Assembly: GCF_004379255.2 (NCBI RefSeq)
Contig: NC_056039.1
Coordinates: 30,889,883 to 30,953,882 of the forward strand
Direction: 5' to 3'
Length of the DNA: 64,000 nt
From: Salvia splendens
Taxonomy: Eukaryota > Streptophyta > Magnoliopsida > Lamiales > Lamiaceae
Positions 40,774-52,018 of the stretch are shown piece after piece. The notes beneath the pieces are model-generated. The model saw only the letters and a list, made by a program, of their open reading frames with translations. It was not told where the DNA came from and searched no databases. The position numbers were made by a program, and so were the translations under genes. Numbering within the stretch: the stretch's first letter is position 1; every line of letters begins with the position of its first letter.

Positions 40774-41930
40774 GCTCAATGCTCAAAGCCTCGAACTGGT
40801 ACTGCAATACCCTATAGAAATCATAGATCACATCAATTACACACAGTATACGAAAAGGCCTCAGTGCACTTGCTCACTAGTCCAATTATATGCTTCAACA
40901 TAAAACAAGATGTTGGTATCATATGACATAGATTGCTTCATTTCTCAGGAATTCTCAGTATTTCCTCTAGTCAACTCAAAAACCATCAACAAGAAAGGAT
41001 GAACGAGAAACTTCATTAAAGAAGAAAGCTTGTGTTCCATCTCATAGATGGAATTACAGAGTGTACTTACATTTAAAATTGATACTATTAATTTGTTCTG
41101 TCTCAGTTAAGAACCAAAGAGTGTTCTCAAATAAAGGCTAATCATCAAACCTCCCATAAAAGCAAATCATGGGAAAGAAAAGAAGCTGATATTTAGTGGA
41201 TCAGAGAAGGGACATCAAGTTCTCAAAATGAAACTGGGATTTCAAAGATCCAGAATAAGATCAAGGAAATCAGATTCAATCTAGTATGAAAGACTTGTTT
41301 GTTTCAATCTAACAGTCCACAGAAAGCAAATGCAATATAACTTAAACTGATTCGGATCCTATCAAGAATCACAAAAAAAACACATGTTTCTATCAGTAAT
41401 AGTTGAAAAAAGAAATTTAAATAAAAAGAGAGGCACATTTTGCTTGCAGACACATCAAAAAACATTCTTGAAAGGAACAAAACAAAGTGGGCAGTTGAAG
41501 AAGCAGACATACCAAAGAAGAGGCCTCCTCCTTTTGGGCAAAAGGGTTTCTCTCAGAGCTGACAAAATAACCAAGCAAAACACTAGAAGGTAAAAGCAGT
41601 GATGGAGATTGGAGTGGGAGAGACAAGTATGAGTCAAGCTGAAGAAATACAAAGGCTTATATGTACAGTACAGACTTGAAGTAGAAGGTTGAGAGGGAAA
41701 GAGAAAGCACATAAAAGTGGGTAGCTTTGCCATGGCCCAGCGGCTGCTGACCTCAAAAACAGACTTGAATCAATCAATCTAAAAACGTAGCAACAATAAG
41801 GAATGTCGCTTTACATTCCAATTATTTGAATAAAATTACATGTATTTCCCCAATCAAGAGGTCTTAACCGACACCCAAAAATCCGAATCTGCATAATATT
41901 CTTAGTTTTATTATCCATATCACTGTTTTA
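40774..41930 (-). promoter_or_regulatory. 5' UTR and promoter of the IQD gene
   Basis: Non-coding on both strands beyond chance frames. A non-coding first exon is plausible near 41500-41640, where the minus strand is pyrimidine-rich (CTCTCCCACTCCAATCTCC), but its borders are not clear. Confidence 0.4.
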
Positions 41931-42411
41931 AAAACCGGACCGGCAAGCGAACCGGAGTCGTTCACTGGTTCAACCGGTTCACTGGTCGAACCATTGGTTG
42001 AATCGGAACACTGTTTATACATATATATTTATTTATTTAGTAGTAAATAATAAAATTTAATTATATGTTTTATCAATAAATAATATAGTATTATACATTT
42101 AATAGTATTATTATAGAAACCAAGTCTTGTACTAGTATATTAGAATATTTAATGACGTTAAGTTTGAATACAATAATAAATTATAATACACAATATTAAA
42201 AACTAGTATTAAACTCTATGTATAATTATAAACTCATATATTGTAAAATATTAGTGATTGTAAAAATATAATTAAAATATAAGAAATATATTATAATTAT
42301 CAATTTCTTAAAAGAATATAAAATTAAAATGAATTATCTTAAAAGAATACAAAATTAAAATGAATTATTAGTTTCGGTGGAAAAAGAATTTCAGATTTAA
42401 TGTATAAGGAT

Positions 42412-43676
42412 TAGGGATGTCAATCGGGCCAACCCGTTCGGGTTCGGGCCAACCCGTTTGGGTTGTCGGGCCATTCGGGTACGGGCTATTCGGGTTATGA
42501 TTTTTTCGGGTTATAAAAGTTCGACCCTAACCCTAACCCTTCGGGTTTCGGGCTAACCCACCGGGTTATTCGGGCTAATGCGTATTTTTAATTTTTTTAA
42601 TATTTTCAAAAAATAATACGTATTTTAAATTTTCTTTAATTATATACATATTTTTAATTAATCATTCAACAATGAAATACATATTTTTAATTTTCTTTAA
42701 TATTTTTAAAAAAGATTAAGTTATTTAAATTTAAATAACTTATTCATTACATAATTATTTACAAAATATTTATAAATAGTATGTTTATGTTTATGTATTT
42801 AAAACATAAATCAACACTTTGTTTCAAAATTCAAACATAAATCAATTCGTAGAAAATTAAATAAAATTTTCATAACGTGAGAGGTGCATCGTAGATGTAA
42901 CAAAAATATTTTGAATTGTTAAAGAGTGAATTATCAAGATGCTAGCTAATTGGAGTAACTCTAAGTTTTCTTGAATTATGATTGGTCAAATTTAATTTAT
43001 TCCAGCTGTAAATAAGTCAAATAATAATTTATCTTTGTTTTAAGAATCATCAAAGTACGCATAATTCAATGAGGAAGCGGCGTCAAAACACTTTGCACTA
43101 TTATATTGGAAATATACTAAAAGAAAACTTTTATATACGAGTATTTATTAATCCATGAACCACATGGTGATTTTTTTTCGTGATCTTATATAGTCGGTTG
43201 ACGTATTTGGATTTTGCATGGTTTTAGAGGGTTGTTTTGGATGATTTTGATTATATTTCTATATTTTGGTATGTTTATATGTTTGTTGAGAAATGATAGA
43301 AAATTGATTAGAAAATGTACACAAAATATGTGGATGTGCAGCAGCCTTGTTTGAGTCAATGTTTCTCGCGATTTTGAAGTGTGATAAACCTCTAATACAT
43401 ATCATTCTCTTCGTCTTCGAAAGAGCTTCGCGTGGATATATTACACGCCTCAATCGGAGCTTTGTAAAGAAAGTTATGACCGTTACAAAAACTGCTCGCT
43501 GTGTAGAAGCCTTCAACCCGACGGGCCAACCCGTAACCCGAACGGGTCAGCCCGCCTAACCCGACAACCCGAATGGCCCGATTTTAAATTCGGGCTGCGA
43601 AATTACAACCCTAACCCTGTATTTTTATCGGGTTATTCGGGTCGGCCCGCGGGTTCGGGTTACATTGACATCCTTA
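42412..43676. mobile_element. Nested hAT-like element, 1.27 kb
   Basis: Ends TAGGGATGTCAATCGGGCC on the left and TAAGGATGTCAATGTAACC read inward on the right. The 8-bp target duplication ATAAGGAT is at 42404-42411 and 43677-43684. Subterminal regions repeat CGGGTT/AACCCG many times. No transposase frame is found. Confidence 0.92.
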
Positions 43677-43705
43677 ATAAGGATAATTAATGTTCATAAT
43701 ATTTT

Positions 43706-43790
43706 AAAATGACTATGTGGTGGAGTGGTAAAGAAGTTGGTATTTAGAGATGAGGTCATGTGTTCAAGTCCTAGCAACAACATATTTTTT
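43706..43790 (+). repeat. tRNA-like (SINE-head) segment inside the outer hAT element
   Basis: GTGGTGGAGTGGTAAAG resembles box A and TGTTCAAGTCCTAG resembles box B, spaced as in a tRNA. Stems do not close. Possibly a captured SINE fragment. Confidence 0.4.
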
Positions 43791-44064
43791 GAAAATATTT
43801 TGAAAAAGTGAAAAACCGGTTTCCGGTTCACGGTCGGACCAGTCTGACTGGCCGGTTCCACCGGTTCACGGCGATTCAATGTGCTAGTGGTTTTTAGGGG
43901 TGAACCGGACCGGACTGCCTGCCGGTTTGCGGTTGAACCGATCGAACCGGTCGGTCCGGTCCGGTTTTTAAAACACTGATCCATATAAATATATTGTTAT
44001 AGCGGCAGCCTACTAACCAATTTTTTATATGCTAGTATGTTGTTAAAGACCTCGTCCATTTACT

Positions 44065-44256
44065 TCTCCCTCCTTTCCATAATAAATGACATATTTGGAG
44101 GCACATAATTTTAAGAGATGTTATGTTGTGCGTTCGTGAAAAGAAAAATTTTTTTTTTTAATATTAATGCGCGAGTGAGTTTTTCCCAAAAAAAATGACA
44201 TCTTTTGTGGACAAACCAAAAAAAAGTGTGACATCTATTATAGGACAGAGGGAGTC
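44065..44256. mobile_element. Stowaway-like MITE
   Basis: CTCCCTCCTTTCCATAATAAATGACAT at the left pairs with ACATCTATTATAGGACAGAGGGAG at the right. Confidence 0.75.
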
Positions 44257-44845
44257 GTATACATGAATAAAGGGATGTCTTAATTTGACAACCTTCTTTA
44301 GTGTAACACTATACCATTATTTTAGGTAATTAGATCCGATAATTGTGTGATTCTCAAACTGTCAAGCTGTCATGTGGCAGCCTATTTTGTTAGTAATTGA
44401 GCTGACCAAATCCAATTCATCTCTGAAATATAGCCGTTGGAGCAGTGGAGACTTGAAGTTGGAGTAGCCGTTGGAAGTTATAAGAGCACCAGCAACGCGG
44501 GCCGCCGGCATTCCGCGTGCCGTTCCTCCGGAATGAAAGCGCAACGGAACGCGTTTCGGCGCATGGTTTCGTCGCGGTGCCGTTCTCATGCCGGGCCGGG
44601 TGCCGGCGGCACGACTCGCGGCACGGTCTGTGCCGCCACGCTCTTCGGTGACGTGGCTCTCCCCGCGTCGTGCGTGACGCCCACTCGCCGGCCCCGAGTG
44701 GGCGACGTCACGTGCTGACGCAATAATTATTATTTTAAAAAAAATCGATTTTATAAAAAAAAATTTTAACGGTAATATTACCGTTTTTTTTACCGTTTTT
44801 TAATTTTTTTTAAATTTTTATTTTTATTTTCCTATTCTATAAATA

Positions 44846-44856
44846 CTCCTAATTCA
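44846..44856 (+). promoter_or_regulatory. TATA box of the Harbinger ORF1
   Basis: CTATAAATACTCC, about 95 bp before the ATG. The same motif and following leader recur at 63356 in the second copy. Confidence 0.75.
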
Positions 44857-44942
44857 TCATCATTTCACACACAACTACACATCTATTCTTCCTAAATCAA
44901 CTTCATTTCCTCTCCAATTTTCATATTCAATCTCTTCACAAA

Positions 44943-46088
44943 ATGTCCGGCGACGGCAACTACGGCGGTGGCGGCTCTGGTGGGTGGGATCTCAACGCGT
45001 TCGGCGATTGGGAGACCATGTACAACACACTTGGTGGTTCCGGTTCATCGACGCCGGGCACCCAGGGGTCGGCGACGCCGGGTGGGTACCAACCACCCAC
45101 TTTCGATGTGGATGCATACGCTCGACCCTCCGCCTCCCGGCCTTCTCAGGGATTGCCCCAGATTCGGGAGGATATCCCCGTTGAACCCACCCAGGGAGAA
45201 GGCCGAGGCGGTGGAAGCTCCAGGGCTGCGTCTGAGGCGGTCGAGGAGGAGGAGGAGGAACAGGAGGAGGAACCGGAGGATCTGGGCCGGCATCCGTACA
45301 GCAACGAAGAAACAAAGGCGGTGTACAACGCCTGGCTCACCGTCTCGTACGATCCCATCGTCGGGAATCAACAAGCCGCCAATTGCTTCTGGGAAAAGGT
45401 CCGTGATGTCTACCACCAGACTAAGCCGAAAGGGGCCCGGAAGCGCAAATATACAATGTTCCGTTCTCACTTTGGCCGAGTCGACGTACAGGTCAAAAAA
45501 TTCTACGGTATCTACTCGGCCGAAGCAGCGCACTACCAAAGCGGAGCTTCGGGCGCCGACATTCTGAGGGCGGCTTTGTGCGCCTTCCACCAGGACACCG
45601 GTCTACAGTTCAAATTTGTTGATATTTGGCAGATCGTCAAGGACGAGGAAAGGTGGGCCGGCGGTGTCCGCTCCAGCTCGGGCTCAACCTCAAAGCGCAT
45701 GAAGCATACGGCGAGCGGCAACTACTCGTCTGGTGACACCGGTGAGGCCAGCGAGGGTGAACCGCAGGTGTTTGGGGGTACGGCCGGTGAATACGGGGGA
45801 TCCAGCCGTGGGCGCCGTCGGCCGCAAGGGACGAAGGCGGTGAAGGCGGCTAGAGCGAGGAAGGGCCGAGGCGAATCAAGCCAGCCGGCCTCGGGATCAG
45901 GCTCGCGGGGAGGCTCGAACACACTTATGGTGGCGTACATTACCGCCACAATGGCGGACACTTCCCGTTTCTCGCACTCCCAATACGTGGCCTGGTGGAA
46001 CGGAATTGTGCATATGGCGGCACAACTTGGCCTTCCGACTCCCCCTTCACCTCGACCGCCTTCGGGGGGTGATTCGCCGGTGGAGTAG
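44943..46088 (+). CDS. PIF/Harbinger ORF1 protein (Myb/SANT-like, trihelix-type)
   Basis: 381 residues in one exon. A Gly/Ser/Thr-rich N-terminus and an acidic run (about 97-112) precede a trihelix/SANT-like domain with spaced aromatics: HPYSNEETKAVYNAWLTVSY, NCFWEKVRDVYHQ and FRSHFGRVDVQVKKFYGIY, to about 235. A basic, Gly/Ser-rich stretch with RGRRRP and a hydrophobic tail follow. Such proteins, often auto-annotated as glutathione S-transferase T3-like, are the DNA-binding partner of the Harbinger transposase. The frame is intact with no intron. Codon use is GC-rich against the AT-rich surroundings. Confidence 0.85.
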   Translation: MSGDGNYGGGGSGGWDLNAFGDWETMYNTLGGSGSSTPGTQGSATPGGYQPPTFDVDAYARPSASRPSQGLPQIREDIPVEPTQGEGRGGGSSRAASEAVEEEEEEQEEEPEDLGRHPYSNEETKAVYNAWLTVSYDPIVGNQQAANCFWEKVRDVYHQTKPKGARKRKYTMFRSHFGRVDVQVKKFYGIYSAEAAHYQSGASGADILRAALCAFHQDTGLQFKFVDIWQIVKDEERWAGGVRSSSGSTSKRMKHTASGNYSSGDTGEASEGEPQVFGGTAGEYGGSSRGRRRPQGTKAVKAARARKGRGESSQPASGSGSRGGSNTLMVAYITATMADTSRFSHSQYVAWWNGIVHMAAQLGLPTPPSPRPPSGGDSPVE

Positions 46089-46399
46089 TTTTTTTATTTT
46101 CCCACGTTTAATTGTGTGTTTTTTATTGTGTGTTTTTTATTTTTTTAAGTTTAAGTTGTAATTTTTTTAATGTTGTGTGTTTTTTAATAAAGTGTGTTTG
46201 TTTAATTAAATTGGGTTGGAAATAAAAATAAGAAATGAAATTGAATGAATAGTAATTTAAGGAACGGATAAGAAACGGAGGGTTACAGGTTCCGTTCCTT
46301 AGTTAAGGAATGGAGTAAAAAAGTACAGTGGGGCCGCAAATAGTAGTTTAAGGAACGGTTTAGGAACGGTATAGGAACAACGTTGTGGATGGCGTAACT

Positions 46400-46790
46400 A
46401 ACTTTGGAGCCAAGTTGTAGAGTGGCGGTTGAGCTACTTGAGTTTCTTCTCAAGTTGATATAACTGTGAATAAATACACGGTTGAAATAAGAGTGTCTTA
46501 GTTAGAAAGAAAAGTTTCAAGAGAGAAGAAGAGAGTTCTCCAACTGTGCGTTATTAGCTCTCGAAGTAGCATCGTCTTCAAGCGTGTTGAGAGACGGAGA
46601 GATCTTCATCTTGCAAACATTGAGTCTAGATAGATTCTTTTAATTCTTCTTGAGTGATCAATAAACATACATACTAGTTTCGGCTCGTGGACGTAGGCCT
46701 AGAGCCGAACCACGTAACTGCTCGTGTTCTTTCTTTTTCTTGTTTTCGATCTTGTTCGAGCGTTGCAAGTTATTCACATATTTTAATTAA
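46400..46790 (+). repeat. Solo or partial copia LTR remnant
   Basis: A TATA-like GAATAAATACAC (46468) and the motif CGTGGACGTAGGCC...GAACCACGTAA (46689-46718) parallel the R-U5 of the first copia LTR. No internal retroelement sequence adjoins it. It starts directly next to the Harbinger target duplication. Borders are uncertain. Confidence 0.6.
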
Positions 46791-47168
46791 ACCGGAACAC
46801 AAAACGTTGAAGGGCAAAATTGTACTATCTATTTCAGTTCCAGATTGCAATGTTACTCTATGAATATTGCAGTTTCACGTGCATGCATCATTCGTAATAG
46901 TTTTTCACCTTATCAGATTGCAGTGTTACTCTATGAATATTGTAATATTACCAAGTGGTATTTGCAGTTTACATATTACCAAATTCGTTTGTGATTTTAA
47001 TTTTTGGGAATTGACTAAAATACCCATGCTTGCAATATCCAACACATAAGACGCAATCCGAACTCTATTTCATCAATTCAATCCTAGGCGTCTATCTTAT
47101 AAATTTAAGAGCTATGATTAGTGTTATGGTGTCACTCTACACATGGTGTCACCCGAATGCTCTCCAAT
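46791..47168. other. Spacer
   Basis: CAGATTGCAATGTTACTCTATGAATATT is repeated at 46842 and 46915. Nothing else is recognised. Confidence 0.45.
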
Positions 47169-48858
47169 AAATAAATGTTATGTAGCATACCTATATAAGC
47201 GTTAATCTTGAGAAAAATAAATCGAGAAACCCAATTGCAAAAATTATTGATAGTTATAGTACTCCCTCCGTCCCGCACTACTCGCACGTATTTCCTTTTT
47301 GGACGTCCCAAGTTACTTGCACTCTTTCCATTTTTAGTAAAAATTTTCACCTACAACCGTCATTTTTTACTTTCCTCCTATACACTCATTCCTTAATCTC
47401 CGTGCCGAAAAGGAAATGAGCGAGTAGCTCGAGACGGAAGGAGTACTTATTAATAAATGTCTGAAAATGATATCGAAATAGTAAAATGGATACAAATTAA
47501 CTTCTTTTGGTATAACCGATTAGCAACATGCCATTTTATGTAGTGAGTTGGTATTAAAAAATAAAAGGATATTTTCTATAAACAATAAAAATGCTTTCAA
47601 AAAGCGCGTTGGAAATAAGTTTAATTGATATACTATCACCCGTCAATGAGATACAGTTACTTGAGAAATGGGACAATATAATTCCAACATATCCATTTAA
47701 AAATTATTTTAAAAAATCAACTAAAATGGGCATCTTTGTTTGGTGAAAGCAATGATTTAGAGATGAGCATTACTTATATTTGCCGTAAACTGGCAACTGG
47801 CATTATCATGGTATTAAATTAAATGTCTTACTTTTGAATAATCAACTTATTTTTCAGAGGAATAAATATAATTAACGCCTAAGTACTTTAGTTTTCTTTT
47901 AAAAACTCACAAGTAGTTTGAGTTATTATAGGTCGATCCGAATTGCATGTCACGTTGTTATGAATAGCAACTTACTAGTTTTGGAACAGCTGGAACACCA
48001 ATCTTGTTGATTACTTCTTTCCTGAACTTAAAAAATGGATCATTTCAATATTCTAAAATAAATTAGATGAATGCATAGTATTAATTGAAATGCAGTTTGA
48101 CTTCTTCAATAAAAAAGTCAATGAATACTTGTTATGCTATCATTATTTTAAAACTAAATTACAGAAAAGGTTCAAAATTCAAACGCAGTATAAGGCTTCG
48201 ATTGAAAATAGAAAAAGTTATTTGTTCTCATTTTCTTTTACACTCTTAATAAGTCTAGGATTCACTCTGCATGTATAAAAATCATGAATTAAGTTCAGCT
48301 AAAATAGAGTACCTCGAGGAGAAAATAAGTCAAAAATCACAGGTAGGTTGATAAAATAAATAGTACTACTAAAATTAGTTTAAAAATAAACATTTTTTAT
48401 TTGGTTATGTCAAACAGCAAATTAAGGTGGGTGATTGAGTACAAATTGTGGAAATTATGATAACATAAATTATGACAGAAAGTTGTAGGTTTTGATGTGG
48501 AATATTTAGGTGCACCGTGCATGTTCGTCTTTATCTGAAATAAAGTATAACAAATATAATTGGTCGTTTACCTACAAACAATGATTCCATAAGTCCAGAT
48601 ATATCTCCGCTGTTCAATTTTTTTTATTTAATTTTATTGTTTGCTTGTCTTCAAAACAAATATTTATGGAGATTTAAGATTTTAGCCACAAGAATACTTG
48701 CTTTGTTATTTATAGCTGGATAGGAAGTAAAGTAAAGTAAACTACACAGGACAATTAGATAGGAAACTGAATCAAGGCTCATCCTACTTGTAAATAGTAT
48801 TGTGTCTTTAATTTTCTATCAATAAATAGAATAACATCAGCAGATTTTATGTATTAGC
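47169..48858 (+). repeat. 1.7-kb segmental duplication, copy 1
   Basis: It matches 53911-55729 in direct orientation, from ATAAATGTTATGTAGCATAC to ATAACATCAGCAGATT. Interruptions are the MITE at 47260-47445 (absent from copy 2) and a segment of about 320 bp found only in copy 2. No gene is seen within it. Confidence 0.9.
47260..47445. mobile_element. Stowaway-like MITE in duplication copy 1
   Basis: TACTCCCTCCGTCCCGCACT and ...CGAGACGGAAGGAGTA ends. Copy 2 shows a related empty site (GATAGTTATTACTTGTTTATAG). Confidence 0.88.
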
Positions 48859-49480
48859 ATTTGCAAACTTGTTGGGGTTTGTGTGTGATAAGGTTGTCTT
48901 GGAGCTGGAGTCGCCAAAGCTTGATCTGTCCGTGAGCTTCGTCGACTACCCAGATTTCACTTGTGGTTCAAAACCGAGAGGAAATCGCGTACTTGCCTCG
49001 TGAGAGATAGATAGAATTGAATCTTCTGTGTTTTTCTGTATATATTCTGTTTGACAGGTTGAAGAGAGATTTTCTATCTTAATCGAAGCTACTGAAAGAT
49101 AATGTAATCAACTATTTTTCAATGTTCTTATAAATTTTGGTAGTGGAGTAATAAGTATGCTTTAGTTACAGCTCAATCTAAAAAGTTGATAGAGATTGAA
49201 ATCCCAATTATTTTAACTTTGTTGTACTCTGTATTTAAAAAAAACTAAGGTTTAACATTTCTTACTAATATAAAATCACATTTTCCGCGCCATAATTTTT
49301 ATGCATATTCATGCAGCCAAAACGAAATTATGTGAAGTGATCATTTATTAATTTAATCTCTGTTTCTAGATTACATTGCTAGTTCCAAAATTTTATGATA
49401 ATTTCTGTCTCCAAATGTCATTCTAGTGTATTTTGTGACTTGTAAATCAGATTCAGTTTAATTAAATCATGTGGTTTTAT
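48859..49480 (+). other. Spacer with one possible exon relic
   Basis: 48887-49001 is open (KVVLELESPKLDLSVSF...) with a composition unlike its AT-rich surroundings. No family is recognised and flanking splice sites are weak. Confidence 0.3.
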
Positions 49481-49544
49481 ATTTTTCCAGAGGGAAATAC
49501 CTTCGGATTTCCAGCCCTCACTATTCCATACCTGTCTAATCCTA

Positions 49545-50085
49545 TTCAAGGCTGGGTAAATATACCGAAAACACAGTAGATCGATCGTATCGCACCGAAA
49601 AATATAAAAAAATATCAAATTTTTGGTATACCGAAATTTTCGGTACGATACAATATTGTATCATAAATTTTCGATACGATAACAATATGAATTTTCTTAT
49701 ACCGCGGTATACCTTTTATATCGAATATTTGATATATATCAACATATCAATATACCGAAATATATCGAAAATCAATATGTATTGAATTATCGATACATAC
49801 CGTTTATGCTGATTATAATAATATAATTTATTTTTTACAGATTAAATGTTTAAATCATAAAAAGATATCCATTTAATTTATTTATATATTCAAAAATATT
49901 TATTGAAAACCCTAAAATCATAAATAGATATCCATTTAATTTCAAAATAACGTTCAGAATGGTATACCAAAGTTTTGTACGATACCGAAATTTCGATACG
50001 ATAACTTTGTAGATGTTATCCATACTGAAATTTCGGTATACCGGAGTATACCGAAACTTTCGATACCCCCACTCTAGTTGTTGTA
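49545..50085. mobile_element. MITE-like element with GGTATACCG-rich ends
   Basis: The region is packed with inverted copies of TACCGAAATTTTCGGTA and ATCGAAA. It starts near GGCTGGGTAAATATACCG and ends near TTTCGATACCCCCACTC, which read as diverged inverted ends of a hAT-type MITE. It interrupts an exon-like block. A target duplication could not be fixed. Confidence 0.6.
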
Positions 50086-50143
50086 TTGTGTAACTTCTAT
50101 GTATGATGCAGTAAAATTATATTTTATTACACTTCCTTTTCAG

Positions 50144-51120
50144 GAAACATGTCATGTACTGCTGATTTCCATAGCATGCCTCTAAATGCTGGTTTGTGGT
50201 TGTATATATTCTTGTCTTATTATTTACAATATGTCTCTCAATGCTTATGGTTATATATATTTACTTGTTATATAGTAAAATTATGCTTCCTCCGTCCAAG
50301 AAAAATAGAGCACATTTGTCATTTTTGGCTGTCCACGAAAATTAAAGCAAATTTAAAAAATAAAAGTTTTCAACAACTTCTCTCTTACTTTTTTCCCTTC
50401 TCTCTTACTAATAATATGGACCTCACATTCCACTAACACTACTTCACTCTTACTTTTTTCTCTTCTCTCTTACTTTACCAATTCCACATTAAAACTCGTG
50501 CCATTCACAATGTGTCCTATTTTTCGTGGACGTAGGAAGTATTTTATTACACTATCCTTTTCAGGGAACATAGCTGGATTTTCATACCCCCACCCTATCG
50601 TAGCAACTTTCTCCGGTTCAGCTTTTCATAGCATGCCTCTATGGTTTGTGGTTGTATATATATTCTTGTCTTATTGTTTACAATATGCCTCTCAATGCTT
50701 ATGGTTACATATATTTACTTGTTGTATTGTGTAACTTCTATGTATGATGCGGTAAAATTATATTTTATTACACTATCCTTTTCAGAGAACATGTCATATA
50801 CTGCTGGATTTTCATACCCCCACCCTATAGTAGCAACTTTCTCCGGTTCAGCTTTTCATAGCATGCCTCTAAATGCTGGTTTGTGGTTGTATATATTCTT
50901 ATCTTATTGTTTACCATATGCCTCTCAATGCTTATGGTTATATATATTTACTTGGTGTATTGTGTAACTTCGATGATGCAATAAAATTATATTTTATCAC
51001 ACTATCCTTTTCAGGGAACATGTCATATACTATTGGATTTTCATATCCCAACCCTATGGTAAAAACCTTCTTTCATAGCATGCTTCTAAATGCTGGTTTG
51101 TGGTTGTATACATTCTTGTC
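50144..51120 (+). repeat. Tandem exon-plus-intron repeat, about 225-bp unit, four copies
   Basis: Each copy has TTTTATTACAC(T/-)ATCCTTTTCAG, an exon (48, 79, 93 or 81 nt), then a donor GCTG|GTTTGTGG and an intron with CTTGTCTTATTGTTTAC and GCTTATGGTTATATATATTTACTTG. Copies 1 and 2 are separated by a MITE. Three of the four exons keep lengths divisible by three. Confidence 0.88.
50286..50540. mobile_element. Stowaway-like MITE between repeat copies
   Basis: CTTCCTCCGTCCAAGAAAAATAG pairs with CTATTTTTCGTGGACGTAGGAAG. The body contains TTCTCTCTTACTTT and ATTCCACTAACACTACTTC. Confidence 0.85.
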
Positions 51121-51844
51121 TTATTGTTTATTTTCCAGTTCAGATGCGGTGAAGTTACTTTTTATTATACCATCTTTCAGGCTTAATGTTCAATACTGGC
51201 ATACCAAATTCTACTGGATTTCCATATCGTCCTGTTGTTGCAGCCAGCAGTTCAGCTCTCCAGATTTAGCCGTCTTATGTTAATCATCCACCTGCAGGTA
51301 TGACTTTCTTCCGTATTTCTTTATCTTATATATGACTTTTCTTTATTTTGATATCATTTTCTTTATGCAGCTGGACCCCATATACTTTCAGAAAAGACAG
51401 ATTTGCTCACCAAAGCTTACAAAGATGCATATGTATTTGTTAATGCTCAAGGGAATGCGAGGGTTCACTGTTTCGTCTATCGCCAGTTTGGTGGTGGCCG
51501 TGCAAAAAAAGGTACTTCTCTCCCAATGGAAGTGGAAATCGTAGCCTATCTGGTTTTCAGACTCATCTTTCTTCTGACTTCCATATCAACTCACTGTTGG
51601 CTAAAGAAAAAGGGAAGCAACCTCTTGAAACCGTTGTGACAGGGCGAATTTCTGATTCTGATTTGGGAGGTACATCTCGAGTTGGTTCCGTGACTGTTCT
51701 TTCCTTGCTTCAATAATTGGTTCACTCTATGGACAAGGTGTCCTCCTCCGTTGAGCTCATAAAAGAGCTGTTTAATGAAAAGTTGCAGTAATTCTGATTT
51801 TGTTAAATCTTTGCTGCTTCATTACTAACTTGTTTCATACCATA

Positions 51845-52018
51845 TTTTGCTATTTCATCCACTACTGATGGATGTGCTGATTTGCGACTTACATATTTTG
51901 CTATTTCATCCACTATCTGATTGGATGTGCTGATTATTACTTCATCCACTACTGATTGAATTGGATTGAATGTGCTGATTTGCTACTTCATCCACTATCT
52001 GATTGGATGTGCTGAATT
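51845..52018 (+). repeat. Minisatellite
   Basis: Four or so variants of a unit of about 40-55 bp containing CTATTTCATCCACTATCTGATTGGATGTGCTGATT. Confidence 0.8.

Larger units (their letters stand above)
41931..43978. mobile_element. Non-autonomous hAT-like transposon, 2.05 kb
   Basis: Terminal repeats CACTGTTTTAAAAACCGGAC on the left and CAGTGTTTTAAAAACCGGAC read inward on the right. The 8-bp target duplication ATCCATAT is at 41923-41930 and 43979-43986. Subterminal ACCGG/CCGGT repeats are dense at both ends. No transposase frame is present. A second element is nested inside. Confidence 0.92.
44484..46394 (+). mobile_element. PIF/Harbinger-like element carrying ORF1 only
   Basis: A 3-bp TAA duplication (44481-44483, 46395-46397) flanks diverged ends GAGCACCAGCAACGC and, read inward from the right, CGCCATCCACAACGT. 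Only the Myb/SANT-like ORF1 is present; no DDE transposase frame is seen. A GC-rich start, an AT-rich leader and the whole ORF1 are shared with the copy at 63039. Confidence 0.8.
49492..51715 (+). pseudogene. Unidentified multi-exon gene remnant with an amplified exon
   Basis: Exon-like blocks, each after a TTTCAG or TGCAG acceptor: 49492-49545 (FGFPALTIPYLSNP), then four related exons at 50144-50191, 50565-50643, 50786-50878 and 51015-51095 (GFSYPHPIVATFSGSAFHS). Next is 51181-51297 (TGIPNSTGFPYRPVVAASSS), with an in-frame TAG at about 51267. The 3' block from 51371 reads LTKAYKDAYVFVNAQG, then after a frame change SGFQTHLSSDFHINSLL, to a TAA near 51715. No family is recognised. The protein is rich in Pro, Phe, Tyr and Ser. 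The stop, the 79-nt exon and a transposon inside the first block suggest a dead gene. Confidence 0.45.

Noticed and set aside
42522..42545. CCCTAACCCTAACCC resembling a telomere repeat
   Set aside because: It is two units only, inside the CGGGTT/AACCCG subterminal repeats of the inner hAT-like element.
44768..44785. TAATATTAC in a hairpin, resembling a geminivirus replication origin
   Set aside because: No Rep-like frame, iterons or other viral sequence is nearby. The motif is the centre of a palindrome in a Harbinger leader, so this is chance similarity.
44968..45590. Two frames of about 180-200 codons overlapping Harbinger ORF1
   Set aside because: Shadows caused by the high GC content of ORF1; only the 381-codon frame is conserved in the second copy.
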